DNA from: JAABSQ01 sp964573705
GTDB taxonomy: Bacteria > Desulfobacterota > Desulfobacteria > Desulfobacterales > Desulfococcaceae
NCBI GenBank assembly: GCA_964573705.1
Contig: CAZNLT010000008.1
Span: 1 to 64,000, forward strand
Direction: 5' to 3'
DNA: 64,000 nucleotides
Positions within the stretch are counted from its first letter, which is position 1, and each line of letters starts with the position of its first letter. Both the position numbers and the translations under genes were made by a program. The notes below the pieces were generated by a model. It saw only the letters and a list, made by a program, of their open reading frames with translations. It was not told where the DNA came from and made no database searches. This document shows positions 17,927 through 26,478 of the stretch, piece after piece.

Positions 17927-19534
17927 ATGGTTGATTTCAAATACCAGGAGATGTTCCCGCTGGGGGAAGACAAGACCGAATACCGGTTGCTGACCCGGGA
18001 CCCTGTGACCGTGAAATCTTTTGAGGGCAAAGAGATGCTCTGCATCGAACCGGAAGCCCTCACCCGGTTGGCCGAGGAGGCGTTTACCGACGTATCCCAT
18101 CGGTTGCGCCCTTCGCACCTGAAACAGGTGTCCGCGATCCTGGATGATCCCGAGGCGTCGGAAAACGACAAGCTGGTGGCCAGGGAAATGATCAAAAATG
18201 CCGTTATTTCGGCTGAAATGGAGTTTCCCCTGTGCCAGGATACCGGCACCGCCATTATCATGGGCAAAAAAGGGCAGCAGGTCTGGGCCGATTTCAATGA
18301 AAGAGAGGCGCTCTCCCGGGGCGTTTTCAACGCCTATACACAGCGAAACCTTCGGTATTCACAGAATGCGCCTTTGACGGTCTACGAAGAAAAGAATACC
18401 GGCTGCAACCTGCCGGCCCAGATCGATCTGCTGGCCGTTCCGGGGAATGCCTATAAGTTCCTGTTTGTGGCCAAAGGCGGCGGTTCCGCCAACAAGACCT
18501 ACCTGTTTCAGGAGACCAAAGCGGTGCTCAATCCCGGCGCCCTGGTCGATTATCTGAAGGAGAAGATGCGCTCCCTCGGCACCGCCGCCTGCCCGCCCTA
18601 CCACATCGCCTTTGCTATCGGCGGCGCCTCCGCGGAGACCACCCTCAAGACGGTGAAACTGGCCAGCACCCGGTATCTGGATGCGCTGCCCACCGAGGGC
18701 GGGGAAGGGGGCCACGCCTTTCGGGACCTGGAACTGGAAGAAAAGCTCCTGGGCCTGTCCCGGGAACTGGGGCTGGGGGCGCAGTTCGGCGGCAGACACT
18801 TCGCCCTGGATGTGCGGGTGGTGCGGCTCCCCCGTCACGGGGCCTCCTGCCCCATCGGCATGGGGGTCAGCTGCAGCGCCGATCGCAATATACTGGGCAA
18901 AATCACCAAAGACGGAATTTTTTTGGAGCGGTTGGAGACCCAACCCTCGAAATACTTGCCCGAGGTGATGTCCGAGGAGGCGGGGGCGGTCGCCCTCGAC
19001 CTGAACCGGCCCATGGACGAGATTCGGGCCGAACTATCCAAATATCCGGTGGCGACGCCGCTTCGCCTCACCGGCAAAATCATCGTGGGCCGGGACATCG
19101 CCCATGCCAAGCTGAAGGAACGGCTGGACCGGGGCGAGGGGCTTCCCCAGTACCTAAAAGATCACATCATCTACTACGCCGGACCGGCCAAAACTCCGGA
19201 GGGATATGCGTCCGGTTCTTTCGGCCCCACCACCGCCGCCCGAATGGACCCTTATGTGCCGATTTTTCAGGCCGAAGGCGGTTCCATGGTGATGCTGGCC
19301 AAGGGCAACCGCTCTAAACTCGTCACCGACAGTTGTAAAGAGCACGGCGGATTCTATCTCGGTTCCATTGGGGGGCCGGCCGCACGGCTGGGCAAGGAGT
19401 GCATCACCGACATGAAGGTGCTCGAATACCCGGAGCTGGGGATGGAGGCGATCTATGAGATCACCGTCAAGGATTTTCCCGCCTTTATTCTGGTGGATGA
19501 CAAAGGCAATGATTTCTTCGGAAAATTGTTGTAA
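17927..19534 (+). CDS. fum: fumarate hydratase, class I (iron-sulfur)
   Basis: The 535-residue fumarase interconverts fumarate and malate. It is the fused single-chain class I form (alpha plus beta parts), with an oxygen-sensitive [4Fe-4S] cluster. Cluster-region cysteines are visible in EFPLCQDTGTA, HGASCPIGMGVSCSADRN and the ENTGCNLPAQ region; the beta part carries GSFGPTTAARMDPY. The type suits an anaerobe and belongs to the reductive/oxidative TCA reactions of the window's host. ATG 17927 follows AAAAGGAG. The PFOR gene follows after 104 nt, so both central-carbon enzymes may be co-transcribed. Confidence 0.95.
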   Translation: MVDFKYQEMFPLGEDKTEYRLLTRDPVTVKSFEGKEMLCIEPEALTRLAEEAFTDVSHRLRPSHLKQVSAILDDPEASENDKLVAREMIKNAVISAEMEFPLCQDTGTAIIMGKKGQQVWADFNEREALSRGVFNAYTQRNLRYSQNAPLTVYEEKNTGCNLPAQIDLLAVPGNAYKFLFVAKGGGSANKTYLFQETKAVLNPGALVDYLKEKMRSLGTAACPPYHIAFAIGGASAETTLKTVKLASTRYLDALPTEGGEGGHAFRDLELEEKLLGLSRELGLGAQFGGRHFALDVRVVRLPRHGASCPIGMGVSCSADRNILGKITKDGIFLERLETQPSKYLPEVMSEEAGAVALDLNRPMDEIRAELSKYPVATPLRLTGKIIVGRDIAHAKLKERLDRGEGLPQYLKDHIIYYAGPAKTPEGYASGSFGPTTAARMDPYVPIFQAEGGSMVMLAKGNRSKLVTDSCKEHGGFYLGSIGGPAARLGKECITDMKVLEYPELGMEAIYEITVKDFPAFILVDDKGNDFFGKLL

Positions 19535-19638
19535 GTTGAGGAAAGCAGCGATTGAAGGTCACTTTTTTCAGTGTCAGTGTATAGATAACCGTATTGTTTT
19601 TGGAAAAAAGGTTCCCAAACGGAAGGAGAGGAAAGAAC

Positions 19639-22600
19639 ATGGCTAAAACAATGATGACCGTAGATGGTAATACTGCCGCCGCCCATGTGGCGTACGCGAT
19701 GAGCGATGTGGCGACTATTTACCCCATTACCCCGTCTTCACCCATCGGCGAGATCGCGGATGAATGGGCGGCCGGCGGTCGAAAAAACATCTTCGGCCAG
19801 CCCATGCTGGTTCGGCAGCTTCAGTCCGAAGCCGGCGCCGCGGCCTCGGTGCACGGCTCTCTGGCCTCGGGCGCTTTGACGTCGACCTTCACCGCATCCC
19901 AGGGGCTCCTGTTGATGATCCCCAATATGTACAAAATGTCCGGTGAACTCCTGCCGGGCGTGCTCCATGTCACGGCCCGGGCCATCGCCAGCCATGCCCT
20001 CTCCATCTTCGGGGACCACCAGGACGTGATGGCGGTGCGCCAGACCGGTTTCGCACTGCTGGCGTCCAATTCGGTCCAGGAGGCCATGGACCTGGCCCTG
20101 GTGGCGCATCTGGCCGCCATTGAGTCGAGCGTCCCTTTTCTCCACTTTTTCGACGGGTTCCGGACCTCCCACGAGATCCAGAAGATCGAGGCCATCGATT
20201 ACGAGGATATGGCCAAACTGGTCAACCGGACCGCCCTGGCCGGTTTTCGGCTGCGGGGGGTCAACCCGGAAAGACCCGAACTGCGCGGCACCGCCCAGAA
20301 CCCCGATATCTATTTTCAGGGGGCGGAAACCCGAAACCCGTATTACGAAAAAGTGCCCCATATCGTTGCCGATTATATGAAAAAGGTGGGCGATCTGACC
20401 GGACGCAGTTATAAACTGTTTGATTATGTAGGAGATCCCGAAGCCGACCGGGTGGTGGTTTCCATGACCTCTTCCTGTGAAACCCTGGAAGAGGTGGTCA
20501 ACTATCTGGTGGATCAGGGCGAACGGGTCGGCCTGGTGAAGGTGCGCCTGTATCGGCCTTTCTCCATGGAACACCTCTTTGCCGCCATGCCGGCCACCGC
20601 CGATCGCATCGCCGTGCTGGACCGGACCAAAGAACCGGGCGCCGGCGGTGATCCGCTTTACAAGGACGTCTGCACCGCTTATCTCGAGCGCGGCGGGCTT
20701 ACCCCGACCATCGTCAACGGCCGGTACGGCCTCGGGTCCAAAGAATTCAATCCGGGCATGGCCAAGGCGGTTTTCGACAACCTGAAAGCATCCAAACCCA
20801 AAAACTATTTTACCGTGGGCATTATCGATGATGTGAGCCATACCTCTCTGGAATACGACGAAAACTTCGACGTATCCCCGGAAGGCACCGTCCAGTGCAA
20901 GTTCTGGGGAATCGGGGCCGACGGTACGGTCGGGGCCAACAAGAGCGCCATCAAGATCATCGGCGACAATACCGACATGTATGCCCAGGCCTATTTCGCC
21001 TACGACTCCAAAAAGTCGGGCGGTGTGACCATGTCTCACCTCCGGTTCGGAAAAACCCCCATCAAATCCACCTATCAGATCGCGTCCGCAGATTACATCG
21101 CCTGCCACAAAGCGAGTTATGTGGATATCTATGATGTGCTCGCCGGCATCAAGGAAGGCGGCACATTCGTTCTCAACTCCCACTGGAGTCCGGAGGAGAT
21201 GGAGGAGAAGCTGCCGGGCCACATGAAACGGACCATCGCCCGGAAGAAACTCAAATTCTACAACATCGACGCGGTCTCCATCGCCCAGGAGGTCGGCCTC
21301 GGCGGCCGGATCAACATGATCATGCAGACCGCCTTTTTCAAGCTGGCCAATGTGATTCCGGTGGATGAGGCCATCGGTTACCTCAAGGGTCAGATCAAGA
21401 AGCTCTTCGGCAAAAAGGGCGACAAGATCGTCAACATGAACGTGGAAGCGGTGGATAAGACCATCGACAAGCTCGACAAGGTCGACTATCCCGAATCCTG
21501 GGCCGAGGCGGATGAAAAGGACCTCGGAGCCAAAGATGAACCGGAATGGGTGACCAATGTGATGCGGCCCATGAATGAGCAGAAAGGCGACAAACTGCCG
21601 GTCAGCGCGTTTACCCCTGACGGCATCTTCCCCGTGGGCACCACCCGGTACGAAAAACGCGGGGTCGCCATCAATGTGCCCGAATGGATTATGGACAACT
21701 GCATTCAGTGCAACCAGTGCGCCATGGTCTGCCCCCACGCCACCATCCGGCCCTTCCTGCTCACCGAAGAAGAGTTGAAGAACGCACCGGAGGGACTGGA
21801 GGCCAAAAAGGCTACCGGCAAGGAACTCAAGGAGTATCTCTTCCGGATTCAGGTCTACAGCCAGGACTGCATGGGCTGCGGCAACTGCGCCGACATCTGC
21901 CCGGCCAAAAAGAAGGCCCTGGTGATGAAACCGATCGAGACCCAGCTGGAAAAAGAGGTCCCCAACCTGGCCTATTGCGAGTCTCTGCCGCTTCGGGAAG
22001 ATGTCATGAAGCGGGACTCCCTCAAGGGCAGCCAGTTCTATCAGCCGCTCCTGGAGTTCAACGGGGCCTGCGCCGGATGCGGAGAAACCCCGTATGCCAA
22101 GCTTCTGACCCAACTGTACGGCGAACGAATGGTGATCGGCAATGCCACCGGCTGCTCTTCCATCTGGGGCGGCAGCGCACCCTCCATTCCCTACTGCACC
22201 AACAAGGACGGGTTCGGTCCGACCTGGGGCAACTCCCTGTTCGAGGACCCGGGCGAGTTCACCTACGGGATGTTCCTGGGCGCTCTTCAGCAGCGCCGGA
22301 AACTGGCGGACCTGATTCAGGAGGCATTGAATACGGAGGCGCCTCAGGAGGTCAAAGAGGCGCTTCAGGGCTGGCTCGACAACATCAAGGATGCCGAAGG
22401 GTCCAGAAAATACGGGGACCAGTTGAAAAAGCTGCTTCCGGAATATCCGGACAACCAGCTCCTTTCCGAGATCCTGGCCATGAAGGGCCATTTCACCAAA
22501 AGGTCCTACTGGGTCTTTCTGGGCGACGGGGCGGCCTACGACATCGCCTTCGGCGGCATCGACCATGTCCTGTCCACCGGAGAGGATATCAATATCATGG

Positions 22601-23295
22601 TCTTCGACACCGAAGTCTATTCCAATACCGGCGGCCAGTCTTCCAAGGCCACGCCCACCGGTTCCATCGCCAAGTTCGCGGCCTCCGGCAAGAAGACCGC
22701 CAAGAAGGATATGGGGGCCATCGCCATGTCCTACGGCTACGCCTACGTAGCGTCGGTCTCCATGGGCGCCAACAAGAACCAGACCCTGAAGGCGTGCAGA
22801 GAGGCCGAGGCGTATGACGGCCCCTCATTGATCATGGCCTATTCGCCCTGTATCAATCACGGCATCAAACGGGGCATGGGCAAAACCCAGGATGAAATGA
22901 ACCTGGCGGTGAAATCCGGCTACTGGCCCTTGTACCGGTACAACCCGCTGCTGAAAAAGGAAGGCAAGAATCCTTTTGTTCTCGAATCCAAAGAGCCGGA
23001 CGGCAGCCTTCAGGAATTCCTCTCTGGAGAAATCCGCTACGCGGCCCTGGAGAAATCCTTTCCTGAAGAATCGAAGCGGCTTCGGGCCACTCTGGAAGCG
23101 CAATACGTGGAGCGGTACCAGAAACTGAAACGGCTGGCGGAAATGGAACCGATTACCGTCACGGCTAAAGATATGGTCGCGGAGATCGGATCTGCCGACA
23201 GCGATGTCTGCGTAATGGACAATACCCCGGAACACGCCAGGCCCGGAGATATGGATGCGGGCGAGGCCTGTGACGACGGACGGGCCGGTAAGTAA
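19639..23295 (+). CDS. nifJ: pyruvate:ferredoxin (flavodoxin) oxidoreductase
   Basis: The 1218-residue single-chain PFOR oxidatively decarboxylates pyruvate to acetyl-CoA and reduces ferredoxin, the entry to C2 metabolism in anaerobes. Domain order is standard: N-terminal pyruvate-binding domain with YPITPSSPIGE, domain II, the gamma domain, a 2x[4Fe-4S] ferredoxin insert (CIQCNQCAMVCPHA and CMGCGNCADICPAKKK), and the TPP domain with ACAGCGETPYAKLLTQLYG, GDGAAYDIAFGG and FDTEVYSNTGGQ. A C-terminal extension of about 50 residues follows, as in Desulfovibrio-type enzymes. ATG 19639 is preceded by GGAAGGAGAGGAAAG. A strong terminator ends the unit 46 nt downstream. Confidence 0.97.
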   Translation: MAKTMMTVDGNTAAAHVAYAMSDVATIYPITPSSPIGEIADEWAAGGRKNIFGQPMLVRQLQSEAGAAASVHGSLASGALTSTFTASQGLLLMIPNMYKMSGELLPGVLHVTARAIASHALSIFGDHQDVMAVRQTGFALLASNSVQEAMDLALVAHLAAIESSVPFLHFFDGFRTSHEIQKIEAIDYEDMAKLVNRTALAGFRLRGVNPERPELRGTAQNPDIYFQGAETRNPYYEKVPHIVADYMKKVGDLTGRSYKLFDYVGDPEADRVVVSMTSSCETLEEVVNYLVDQGERVGLVKVRLYRPFSMEHLFAAMPATADRIAVLDRTKEPGAGGDPLYKDVCTAYLERGGLTPTIVNGRYGLGSKEFNPGMAKAVFDNLKASKPKNYFTVGIIDDVSHTSLEYDENFDVSPEGTVQCKFWGIGADGTVGANKSAIKIIGDNTDMYAQAYFAYDSKKSGGVTMSHLRFGKTPIKSTYQIASADYIACHKASYVDIYDVLAGIKEGGTFVLNSHWSPEEMEEKLPGHMKRTIARKKLKFYNIDAVSIAQEVGLGGRINMIMQTAFFKLANVIPVDEAIGYLKGQIKKLFGKKGDKIVNMNVEAVDKTIDKLDKVDYPESWAEADEKDLGAKDEPEWVTNVMRPMNEQKGDKLPVSAFTPDGIFPVGTTRYEKRGVAINVPEWIMDNCIQCNQCAMVCPHATIRPFLLTEEELKNAPEGLEAKKATGKELKEYLFRIQVYSQDCMGCGNCADICPAKKKALVMKPIETQLEKEVPNLAYCESLPLREDVMKRDSLKGSQFYQPLLEFNGACAGCGETPYAKLLTQLYGERMVIGNATGCSSIWGGSAPSIPYCTNKDGFGPTWGNSLFEDPGEFTYGMFLGALQQRRKLADLIQEALNTEAPQEVKEALQGWLDNIKDAEGSRKYGDQLKKLLPEYPDNQLLSEILAMKGHFTKRSYWVFLGDGAAYDIAFGGIDHVLSTGEDINIMVFDTEVYSNTGGQSSKATPTGSIAKFAASGKKTAKKDMGAIAMSYGYAYVASVSMGANKNQTLKACREAEAYDGPSLIMAYSPCINHGIKRGMGKTQDEMNLAVKSGYWPLYRYNPLLKKEGKNPFVLESKEPDGSLQEFLSGEIRYAALEKSFPEESKRLRATLEAQYVERYQKLKRLAEMEPITVTAKDMVAEIGSADSDVCVMDNTPEHARPGDMDAGEACDDGRAGK

Positions 23296-23341
23296 GTATC
23301 CGTTAGCCGCGCGCGTGGTTTACATTTAAAATTCATTAACC

Positions 23342-23377
23342 AAAAGGTCATTCTGCTTCAGCAGAATGACCTTTTTT
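23342..23377 (+). terminator. rho-independent terminator of PFOR
   Basis: Perfect stem AAGGTCATTCTGC/GCAGAATGACCTT with a TTCA loop, followed by a run of T (to 23377). It ends the fumarase-PFOR unit. Confidence 0.93.
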
Positions 23378-23729
23378 CGTGGAGGCAAACGGAACTAAGA
23401 TGGTTTTTATGATTTCGAAAGCCCCCATTTACTGTTCTATGATTTCATTTCTTTACACCTTTTTCTTTTTTCCTCATGCGATCGGGGCTTTCTTCTCCTT
23501 GGCCGGCCTTTTCTGAATTGGGGGCGTGTTTAAGCCGATTCGGTTATTCATTTACAATCTCATATCTCAATTACTGTTTACCGAAATTCAGGGCACGGTT
23601 TCGGTCCTTCATCAGAATATCGAATCGGTTTTTATCCCGGTACCGCCGGTGCATGCGATCTTCGCAGGTGTACTCCCCCATCCCCTGAATTCGAATCCGG
23701 GTCCCGGGGTAGGGGATCAAAACGTTCCT
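23378..23729. other. intergenic, nothing recognised
   Basis: About 350 bp between the PFOR terminator and the 3' end of the CDF/YetF chimera. Short open frames exist on the plus strand but have no ribosome site or family signature. Given the chimera next door, this may be degenerate sequence. Confidence 0.5.
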
Positions 23730-24299
23730 TTATCGAGACACGTTTGAAAGAATCGAGGACGCGCCTTCTCCCGAGCGGGGGATGACGCTGAATTCTCCGT
23801 CGGTTTCCAGGACCACCGCTTCGACTTCGGAAATGCTTCCCTTGGAGGCGTTGCGCACCGCCTGCAGAACTTCCTCTTCGGTGACCCGTTCCGCAACCAT
23901 GGCCCCCCTCAGGAATTCTCCATTGTGATACAGCAGCCGGGGTTCGCCTTTGAAGACCGGGTTGCCGATCTCATGGGGATACTTCATATGGATGATTCCC
24001 TCATAGACGGACATGCCGCCGCCGATGCCGAACAACAGAATGGCCACAATCAGTCCCCAGAAATAGACCTCTTTGCCGTATCCGAAGGGATGCTTTTCAT
24101 CCGCCGGTTTTTTGCTCAGCCGGATTCCCAGCAGCAGCAGAATCTGATTTCCGGTGTCCACCAGAGAGTGTATTCCCTCCGAGAGCATGGCCGAACTGCC
24201 GGTGAAGGCCGCTGCGATGAATTTGGTGACGGCGATGCCGAAATTGGCCGCCATCGCGCCGTAGACGGTAACCGGTTTTTCAGATGATCTGGAGGACAT
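23730..24299 (-). CDS. chimera: CDF cation transporter N-terminus joined to YetF/DUF421 C-terminus
   Basis: Residues 1-114 are the start of a cation diffusion facilitator: first helix NFGIAVTKFIAAAFTGSSAM, the metal-site aspartate in EGIHSLVDTGNQ, KHPFGYGKEVYFW, and the helix ending at PHEIGNP. Normal CDFs continue for another ~180 residues. Here, from about residue 115, the sequence becomes the soluble C-terminal domain of YetF/DUF421 proteins: GEPRLLYHNGEFLR, ERVTEEEVLQAVR, SEVEAVVLETDGEFSVIPR. The N-terminal helices of YetF are absent. The join, near 23957, is in frame. A functional transporter is very unlikely. Either a deletion fused two neighbouring genes, or the assembly did. GGAAAGGAAG gives a good ribosome site for ATG 24299. 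Confidence 0.75.
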   Translation of the reverse strand: MSSRSSEKPVTVYGAMAANFGIAVTKFIAAAFTGSSAMLSEGIHSLVDTGNQILLLLGIRLSKKPADEKHPFGYGKEVYFWGLIVAILLFGIGGGMSVYEGIIHMKYPHEIGNPVFKGEPRLLYHNGEFLRGAMVAERVTEEEVLQAVRNASKGSISEVEAVVLETDGEFSVIPRSGEGASSILSNVSR

Positions 24300-24755
24300 G
24301 GGACGCTTCCTTTCCGATGTTGAAGGTGATGCAGAGAGGGCGGGTGAACCCGAGCAGAAGGGAATCCATCACCGAAGGGATACGGGGATAAGGCGCGGCC
24401 GAACGGATCATCGGTCCGCTGAATATGACCACCACCCAAAAAAGGGAAAAACTACATAGGAAACCGAGGATCCCGGACAGTGCGATTCGAATATAAAATG
24501 AGGCGTTTTTTCTCCGCAAAAGAAATGTTTCCCCGGATAAGAAGCAAGTGTATTGATCTTTGGTCTGAATTCCACCTGGGACTGGGTTATGATCGACGCA
24601 AGTCTCTTTCAATCAGCCGGTCGGGATCGAGATCAATTCCGGATCACGGTTTGCATTTCCGACCGGCTGGACGGCCTGTTACCCGCGCCCTTTCCCCGAT
24701 GATCTTTTCCAGGACCGTCCGCATCCGAAAACGGGCGGGTCGAAGGCGCCTGCCT
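24300..24755. other. intergenic; doubtful small membrane ORF on the minus strand
   Basis: About 455 bp upstream of the chimera. A minus-strand frame ending at 24280 contains one strongly hydrophobic helix (ALSGILGFLCSFSLFWVVVI) and overlaps the chimera start by 20 nt. It has no convincing start codon or ribosome site and no family I know, so I do not call it a gene. Otherwise nothing is recognised. Confidence 0.4.
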
Positions 24756-25625
24756 TTAGAACATGTAAATACGTCGATACCGGGCATGCACCGCGCAGTG
24801 GATCCCGTAGCAAAAAAGCCCGATCGCTACCGCTGCGAGCACCCAAGGTCCGTAGGGCTGCGAGGCAAGCGTCTGGAGGGCCTGCCCCAGGCCGCCGGCT
24901 TTCTCCGGGTTGTACTGAAGGGCTGCTTGAATGAAAAAAATACCCATCAATCCATGAACGATAGACCTGGCCACCTGTCCGACCCTCCCCGCCCGAGTAG
25001 CCCAGGTTTCTTCCTTTCGGCTCATTTCCGACACCTTCCATTTTTCTTTGAATTTGGCGCTGTAGGCCCTGTAGACTTCAAACAGGCCGAAACAGATGAT
25101 GATGACCCCGACGGCAATGATCAGCCATCGACCATACGGCTCCGCCAGCAGCTTGGCGGTCCAGTCTTCCGGAGCTCCGCCGCCGCTGCCGCCTTTCGAT
25201 CCGGAGCCGAGAATCATCTGCACCGACAAAACCGCGACACCGGCGTAAAGAAGGCCGCTGACTACAAAGGCTGTGCGTTTGAGAATTCCCTTCGGGTCGG
25301 CGCCGTTGTTTTCCGGGTCAATCGACGCCTGAACAAAGCGCCATGCGACGTAGCAGAAAAGCCCGAAGGCGACAATGCCCAGCAAAACCTGACCGAAAGG
25401 TTGTGTGATGATTTGTACCAGAGCATCCCTGGTGTCGACATTCGAACTGCCTGCGCCCCACGCAGCCTCTATTGCGAGAGCGCCGATCACCATATACACG
25501 ACGCCCTTGGCGGCATATCCGATTCTGGCGAGCACCTTTACCCAGGGTTTCACCTCTTTGGCAGCCTCTTGGGTCTTCCGTTTTGCGGTATTTTTCGCCT
25601 GCCGGGCGTCATCGACTGAGGTCAT
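24756..25625 (-). CDS. DUF1206 membrane protein
   Basis: The 289-residue integral membrane protein is built of three repeats, each a pair of helices: RIGYAAKGVVYMVIGALAIE with FGLFCYVAWRFVQA; AFVVSGLLYAGVAVLSVQMI with VIIICFGLFEVYRAY; and RSIVHGLMGIFFIQAAL with AIGLFCYGIHCAVHARYRRI. This threefold pattern with recurring ARxGYxAKGxVY and F...YG..R motifs defines DUF1206, a family without known function. The N-terminus is lysine-rich and cytoplasmic (QAKNTAKRKTQEAAKEVK). It stands alone on the minus strand. Confidence 0.85.
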   Translation of the reverse strand: MTSVDDARQAKNTAKRKTQEAAKEVKPWVKVLARIGYAAKGVVYMVIGALAIEAAWGAGSSNVDTRDALVQIITQPFGQVLLGIVAFGLFCYVAWRFVQASIDPENNGADPKGILKRTAFVVSGLLYAGVAVLSVQMILGSGSKGGSGGGAPEDWTAKLLAEPYGRWLIIAVGVIIICFGLFEVYRAYSAKFKEKWKVSEMSRKEETWATRAGRVGQVARSIVHGLMGIFFIQAALQYNPEKAGGLGQALQTLASQPYGPWVLAAVAIGLFCYGIHCAVHARYRRIYMF

Positions 25626-25810
25626 GACCTGACTCCTTTGTTTTGTCGAAAGATGTACGAATATCGGAACCCGCTACATGTTTTATACAGGAGCTTTTGC
25701 TTTATATCTGTTGTGTCTGGTAGAAAATAGGAGGTGAACGCCCGGAGGACAATCAGGTAAAAATGGTAGATGTCACTTACATCGGCAGTATATTGATATG
25801 TTCGAGAATT

Positions 25811-26473
25811 TCAGAGGGGAAAGGGAGACATCAGGCCGGCGGCGGTGACCGCCGCACCGATTCCCATTGCGATCCAGTCTCGGGTGCGAAGGCGGTATTC
25901 CCGGTAGAAAGAACGGCCGGGACGGCCGAACCCTCTGGCTTCCAGAGCCTCGGCCAGCTCCTCGGCCAGCTGAAAGGCCTGAAGAAGCAACGGCCCCAGA
26001 AATGCCGGATAATGGCGAAGCGCGGACCAACCCGGCTCCAGAGGGATCCCCCGAGCCTGCTGAGCCGCGATCACTCCTCGGGCTTTTCGGCCGATGACCG
26101 GCACAAACTGCATGGCGGTGGTGGTGACAAATGCGGCTGAATAGGGCAGGCCCATTTGGACCAGGGCATTGCCCAGGTCCTCCGGAAGGGTGACGGCGAA
26201 AAAGGCGAAAAAAACGGTGGTGAGGGTGAGGAGCTTCCATCCGGCCAAAGCGCCGGCCGGGGGCCCGGCGGACCAGGCGGTCACCGCCCCGAAAAAAACC
26301 GCCATCGGAAGGACCAGTCGAAGCCAGCGGCCGTATGCTTTCAACCGGCGCATGGCCAGGATAAAGACGATCAGCACGGCCCCCTCCACCGCCAGGCTCG
26401 GCACTCGGCGGGAAGCCACCACCAACACGGCGTAATAGATCACCAGGATGAGTTTGGTTCGCGGGTCCAGCAC
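25811..26473 (-). CDS. ecfT: ECF transporter transmembrane subunit EcfT
   Basis: The 220-residue T component couples the two ATPase domains to the substrate-binding S component of an energy-coupling factor transporter. It starts MLDPRTKLILVIYYAVLV, as usual for the family, has about five hydrophobic helices, and carries the two Ala-Arg-Gly coupling motifs (AAQQARGIPLE and EALEARGFGRPGRSF). It is last in the thiW-ecfA-ecfT operon, starting 5 nt after the ATPase stop codon. Confidence 0.92.
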   Translation of the reverse strand: MLDPRTKLILVIYYAVLVVASRRVPSLAVEGAVLIVFILAMRRLKAYGRWLRLVLPMAVFFGAVTAWSAGPPAGALAGWKLLTLTTVFFAFFAVTLPEDLGNALVQMGLPYSAAFVTTTAMQFVPVIGRKARGVIAAQQARGIPLEPGWSALRHYPAFLGPLLLQAFQLAEELAEALEARGFGRPGRSFYREYRLRTRDWIAMGIGAAVTAAGLMSPFPL

Positions 26474-26478
26474 CGATC

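Noticed and set aside
19738..22566. 942-codon antisense frame inside PFOR
   Set aside because: A long open frame opposite a high-GC gene; it has no family signature, and PFOR covers the region with intact motifs.
24280..24612. small membrane protein upstream of the CDF/YetF chimera
   Set aside because: No plausible start codon or ribosome site; only one hydrophobic stretch.
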